From assembly GCA_021154885.1 (NCBI GenBank), contig JAJKHS010000001.1, forward strand, positions 1 through 64,000: a stretch of DNA of 64,000 bases. Reading direction: 5' to 3'. Numbering within the stretch: the stretch's first letter is position 1; each line of letters opens with the position of its first letter. This document shows, in pieces, positions 52,567 to 64,000 of the stretch. Made by a program: the position numbers and the translations under genes. The DNA is from Thermoanaerobaculum sp. Its GTDB lineage: Bacteria; Acidobacteriota; Thermoanaerobaculia; Multivoradales; UBA5704. Below the pieces are notes generated by a model. That model ran no database searches. It had not been told where the DNA came from and saw only the letters and a list, made by a program, of their open reading frames with translations.

Positions 52567-53430
52567 TTAGCGCGTGCGGATGCACCCGTTGTTGGCGTTC
52601 GACCACTCGTACTGATAAGCGAAACCGCCGGTGCCGATGAACGGCGAGGGCGACCAGGCGCACTGGTCGTCGGCTTCGGCGCCGGTGCTGCTGTTCCACC
52701 AGCCGTTCACGGGGTCGGTCACGGCCTCGCGGGTCTCGTGGCAGACGAAGTGCTCCTGGTTCTGCACGTCCGACCAGCCCGCGACCTTGCAGCCACTGCA
52801 GCTCGGATAGGGCTCGATGGAGTACTTGACGGTGCCAGAGGCACCGCTGAACGAGCCGTGATAGGCGCAGTAGGCCAGGCTCGGTCCACCGCACGAGGTG
52901 CTCGAGCCGCTCGAAGAGAACGAGGTTTTCGGGATCACGACCTCGTAGATCGTGCTGGAGTTGAAGGCGCCATGGCCGCCCGAGAAATACCGGTTGACCT
53001 CGCTCCGCACGGAGGAGTCGGTGACGTTGGTCGGCGGCGCCGAGGTGTCGAACCAGTCAGGGGTTCCCGAGCCGAGGTTCGTCAACTGGATCCCCGAGTA
53101 CTGGGTGATGGTGTTGTACTCCCCGGTCGTGCCGAACTGGTTGCGGAAGGCCTGCAGCGTCGTGGCGTAGGTGTGATCGGCAGACGAGGCGTTCGCGAAG
53201 CTCGAGCCCCAGAAGATGAAGACCACCTTGGCCGAGGTGAGCACACCGCCGCCATGGTTCGTCAGGTTGGAGCCGGCCTTGGGAACGACAGAATCACGGG
53301 TCGGGGTGTAAATGACGTGGTCGGCGTCCGCGAAGGGCTTCGCCACGGGTGTTCCGGGCGCGGCATTCGCGGCGACACTCAACAGCCCACACGACAGCGC
53401 TAGCGCAAACTTCAGGCTTCGACGATTCAT
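52567..53430 (-). CDS. Secreted protein resembling the EXORDIUM/PHI-1 group
   Basis: 287 aa; the ATG at 53430 has GGAGG 8 nt upstream. Signal peptide LKFALALSCGLLSVAANAA. The mature protein contains NHGGGVLTSAKVVFIFWGSS, FRNQFGTTGEYNTITQYSG, CGGPSLAYCAYHGSF and FVCHETREAVTDPVNGWWN, with paired Cys. The order resembles phosphate-induced/EXORDIUM-like secreted proteins, and CHETREAVTDP is reminiscent of a metal site. Function unknown. Solitary gene. Confidence 0.6.
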   Translation of the reverse strand: MNRRSLKFALALSCGLLSVAANAAPGTPVAKPFADADHVIYTPTRDSVVPKAGSNLTNHGGGVLTSAKVVFIFWGSSFANASSADHTYATTLQAFRNQFGTTGEYNTITQYSGIQLTNLGSGTPDWFDTSAPPTNVTDSSVRSEVNRYFSGGHGAFNSSTIYEVVIPKTSFSSSGSSTSCGGPSLAYCAYHGSFSGASGTVKYSIEPYPSCSGCKVAGWSDVQNQEHFVCHETREAVTDPVNGWWNSSTGAEADDQCAWSPSPFIGTGGFAYQYEWSNANNGCIRTR

Positions 53431-53931
53431 CCGTGCATCCTCCAAGTAGACCTGCGGAAAAAGTCGCCACGGTCGAACCGGCTCTCCCCATGAGAGCTGC
53501 AATCCCGAGGCGACCGTATCGAGTCGGCAACTTCGCCGACGCGAAAACGGCGGAATGGAGCGGCGAGCATAGAAATTTGACGATGGCTGCAAGAACCATT
53601 GTTGGCTTCCTCTATAGACCAGGGTGCAGGAAGTCATCCAAAGCGAGCCTCCCGGCCCAAAGAGGTGCGAGGGGCCCAGATTACCGCTCCTCGCAGCTCC
53701 GGCCTTCGCCCCTTTCAGGGCTCCGGAGGATTGAGGAAATCGGCCTCTCCTGGGCTCGTGCCCACCCTCTTATACACATCTCGCCTCTTGGGCTTGGCCG
53801 GGAGAGCGCCAAGAAATCCGCCCCTGGAGGGGGGTTAAATTTGATCAGCCAATCCCAGGGCGGACACCCACCCGGGTCCTCAGTCCCGGAGGGCCGGCAC
53901 AGCCCCGCCACGGCGTCGCGTCCAGATCCTT
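53431..53931. other. Gene-free stretch before the CRISPR array
   Basis: About 500 nt with no convincing gene, RNA or repeat. The first 60 nt would carry the promoter of the secreted-protein gene. The remainder is the leader-distal flank of the CRISPR array. Confidence 0.6.
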
Positions 53932-53963
53932 TCAAGAGTTGAGGAAGCACCGCGGGGGGCGAC
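53932..53963 (-). repeat. Decayed terminal CRISPR repeat
   Basis: The last 13 nt (CGCGGGGGGCGAC) match the repeat exactly while the first 19 nt are unrecognisable. The 35 nt to the next repeat equal one normal spacer, so this is an ancestral leader-distal unit. Confidence 0.7.
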
Positions 53964-53998
53964 GGCGAGTGGCTCGGCCGCCAGGACTTCTCGAAGGA

Positions 53999-63229
<9,231 letters not shown>

Positions 63230-63232
63230 GAC

Positions 63233-63415
63233 CGCGCCATTCTAAGTCCTTTTCCTGCAAGAAGCTACGAGCAGGTTTCCGCGAACCTCCCCACAGTGAG
63301 GAGGTACTGTCGCGGCGAGAGTGAAGCCCTTCCACCGAAATGACTCTCTAGCAAGGAGTTGGAGGAAGCGCGAAGCCGTGGGGGAGAGGCTGGGCGCTCG
63401 AGGTTCGCGCCGGGA
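63233..63415 (-). promoter_or_regulatory. CRISPR leader region
   Basis: About 180 nt between the newest repeat and the 89-aa ORF. Less GC-rich next to the array (minus strand GCAGGAAAAGGACTTAGAATGG), with an inverted repeat ACCTCC/GGAGGT (63285-63290 and 63300-63305). By position it should hold the array promoter and the integration signals for Cas1-Cas2. Confidence 0.65.
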
Positions 63416-63685
63416 TCATGGGACGTCCTCGCTACGGCCGAGGACGGTCACCAGGACGGGGAGGGCGGGGGCAGCCACGTCCTCTTGCAGGAAGAAGCGC
63501 AGCCGGCGCGGCTTGGGGCCACGGTAGAGCACCAGGCCCGTCGGCAAGGTCTTGACCCGGCGCGCCGCGACCGAGGCGCGGATCAACTCGCTCAGCGCCT
63601 CCTCGTAGGTGGAGCGCGGCGCGAAGCGCTTGATGTAGCGCCGCACCGCGTGCGGCGTAATGAACCAACGACCTGAAGCCGACAT
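63416..63685 (-). CDS. 89-aa unknown protein between cas2 and the CRISPR leader
   Basis: The ATG at 63685 has GGGAGGA 7 nt upstream. MSASGRWFITPHAVRRYIKR and STYEEALSELIRASVAARRV lead into LVLYRGPKPRRLRFFLQED and a terminal PVLVTVLGRSEDVP. The ITPHAV.RY...F start and a late V-V-T-V-L resemble small uncharacterised phage or mobile-element proteins I recall. It lies 107 nt behind cas2 in the same direction, where I-C loci normally have only the leader. Not a known cas gene. Confidence 0.65.
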   Translation of the reverse strand: MSASGRWFITPHAVRRYIKRFAPRSTYEEALSELIRASVAARRVKTLPTGLVLYRGPKPRRLRFFLQEDVAAPALPVLVTVLGRSEDVP

Positions 63686-63744
63686 CTGCCAGTCCTCCCT
63701 GGAAACCGGCGCCGAGCGACTGCCGGTCGCCGTACGTCCAACCA

Positions 63745-63758
63745 CTAACGTTGGTTAG
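63745..63758. promoter_or_regulatory. Small inverted repeat between cas2 and the 89-aa ORF
   Basis: CTAAC and GTTAG arms around GTTG, with an overlapping CCAAC/GTTGG pair. It lies 35 nt after the cas2 stop and 60 nt before the next start. Could be an operator or weak hairpin. Confidence 0.3.
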
Positions 63759-63792
63759 ACACGGTCCGCGGGAAAACGGGTGACTCCGCCGC

Positions 63793-64000
63793 TCAGACGA
63801 CCATGGGTCCGTCGAGGTCCAGCACCGTCTTGATCCCGAAGTGCTCGACGCGCCCTTTCCAGTTGCTGCCGAGCTGGTAGAAGCGCAGGCTGTCCTCTTC
63901 CGCATTGTACTCCTGGAGGAGACGGTGCCGGAGCTGCGCCCATTGGGTCGGGTCGACGGGGCACTCGAAGACGGAGTTCTGCACCCGCTGGCCAAAATCG
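63793..64000 (-). CDS. cas2: Cas2 (C-terminal part; start outside the window)
   Basis: The frame enters from the window edge as DFGQRVQNSVFECPVDPTQW and ends LGSNWKGRVEHFGIKTVLDL with a short DGPMVV tail. RVQNSVFEC and the GxxWKxRVEHFG end are typical of type I-C Cas2. Cas2 bridges Cas1 dimers in spacer integration. The gene points toward the array, so the rest of the cas operon should lie beyond 64000. Confidence 0.95.
   Translation of the reverse strand, partial: DFGQRVQNSVFECPVDPTQWAQLRHRLLQEYNAEEDSLRFYQLGSNWKGRVEHFGIKTVLDLDGPMVV

Overview
The window reads as a chromosomal segment of a very GC-rich (by eye about 68-70%), Gram-negative-type bacterium. Signal peptides, an outer-membrane porin-like protein, tandem DUF885 proteins, DUF4344/DUF5700-type metallopeptidases, a complete Kdp system and a LanB/LanC pair beside a very Cys-rich precursor would fit an Acidobacteriota (Thermoanaerobaculia-like) genome. 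That placement is inference; there is no rRNA or marker gene in the window to test it.

Layout. 0-11.7 kb: an RpsA-like four-S1-domain protein, a secreted TolB-propeller/M28/PDZ peptidase, a 14-unit 21-nt minisatellite, two tandem DUF885 proteins, a DUF4344 metallopeptidase, a GNAT acetyltransferase and an unknown helical protein. 11.8-14.7 kb: a coupled pair consisting of a membrane-anchored TIR protein and a secreted TPR protein. 15.0-28.7 kb: potassium and osmotic homeostasis, namely a KdpD-like kinase, a toxin-antitoxin-like pair, KdpE, a KinB-like kinase, and an operon of porin, a 34-aa membrane peptide, kdpF, kdpA, kdpB, kdpC, a kdpD that lacks its kinase domain, and mscS. 28.7-33.5 kb, mainly minus strand: AI-2E transporter, glycosyltransferase, sulfotransferase, a short lanthipeptide precursor, an FmdB zinc ribbon and a small antitoxin-like gene. 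33.5-39.6 kb: a 1534-aa SF1 helicase with a C-terminal nuclease, bracketed by two near-identical 59-aa antitoxin-like genes, then a decayed PIN/DUF433 cluster. 39.7-46 kb: a class I lanthipeptide cassette (a 279-aa precursor with 32 Cys, LanC, LanB) bracketed by a truncated and an intact copy of a VOC gene. 46-53.4 kb: an ABC-ATPase remnant, an aldolase/SDR fusion, small secreted or unknown proteins, VapBC behind a cluster of CTACAC motifs, and a decayed phosphoesterase. 54-64 kb: one very large type I-C CRISPR array (139 intact-length repeats plus one decayed repeat by hand count), its leader, an unknown 89-aa ORF and the C-terminal part of cas2.

How it works together. The Kdp genes would sense and respond to potassium or turgor, with the sensor split over several proteins. 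The LanB/LanC pair should dehydrate and cyclise the long Cys/Thr-rich precursor and perhaps also the distant 69-aa precursor. Defence is dense: CRISPR I-C, helicase-nuclease, TIR/TPR, VapBC and TA debris. Four copies of a palindromic intergenic repeat sit at gene ends and next to broken genes, and mark past rearrangement.

Most distinctive observations: (i) the giant Cys/Thr-rich lanthipeptide-type precursor; (ii) the envelope-spanning TIR/TPR pair; (iii) a clean switch in CRISPR repeat length, with an extra GAC in the 17 leader-proximal repeats; (iv) two overlapping spacers that reveal a TTC PAM from the array itself.
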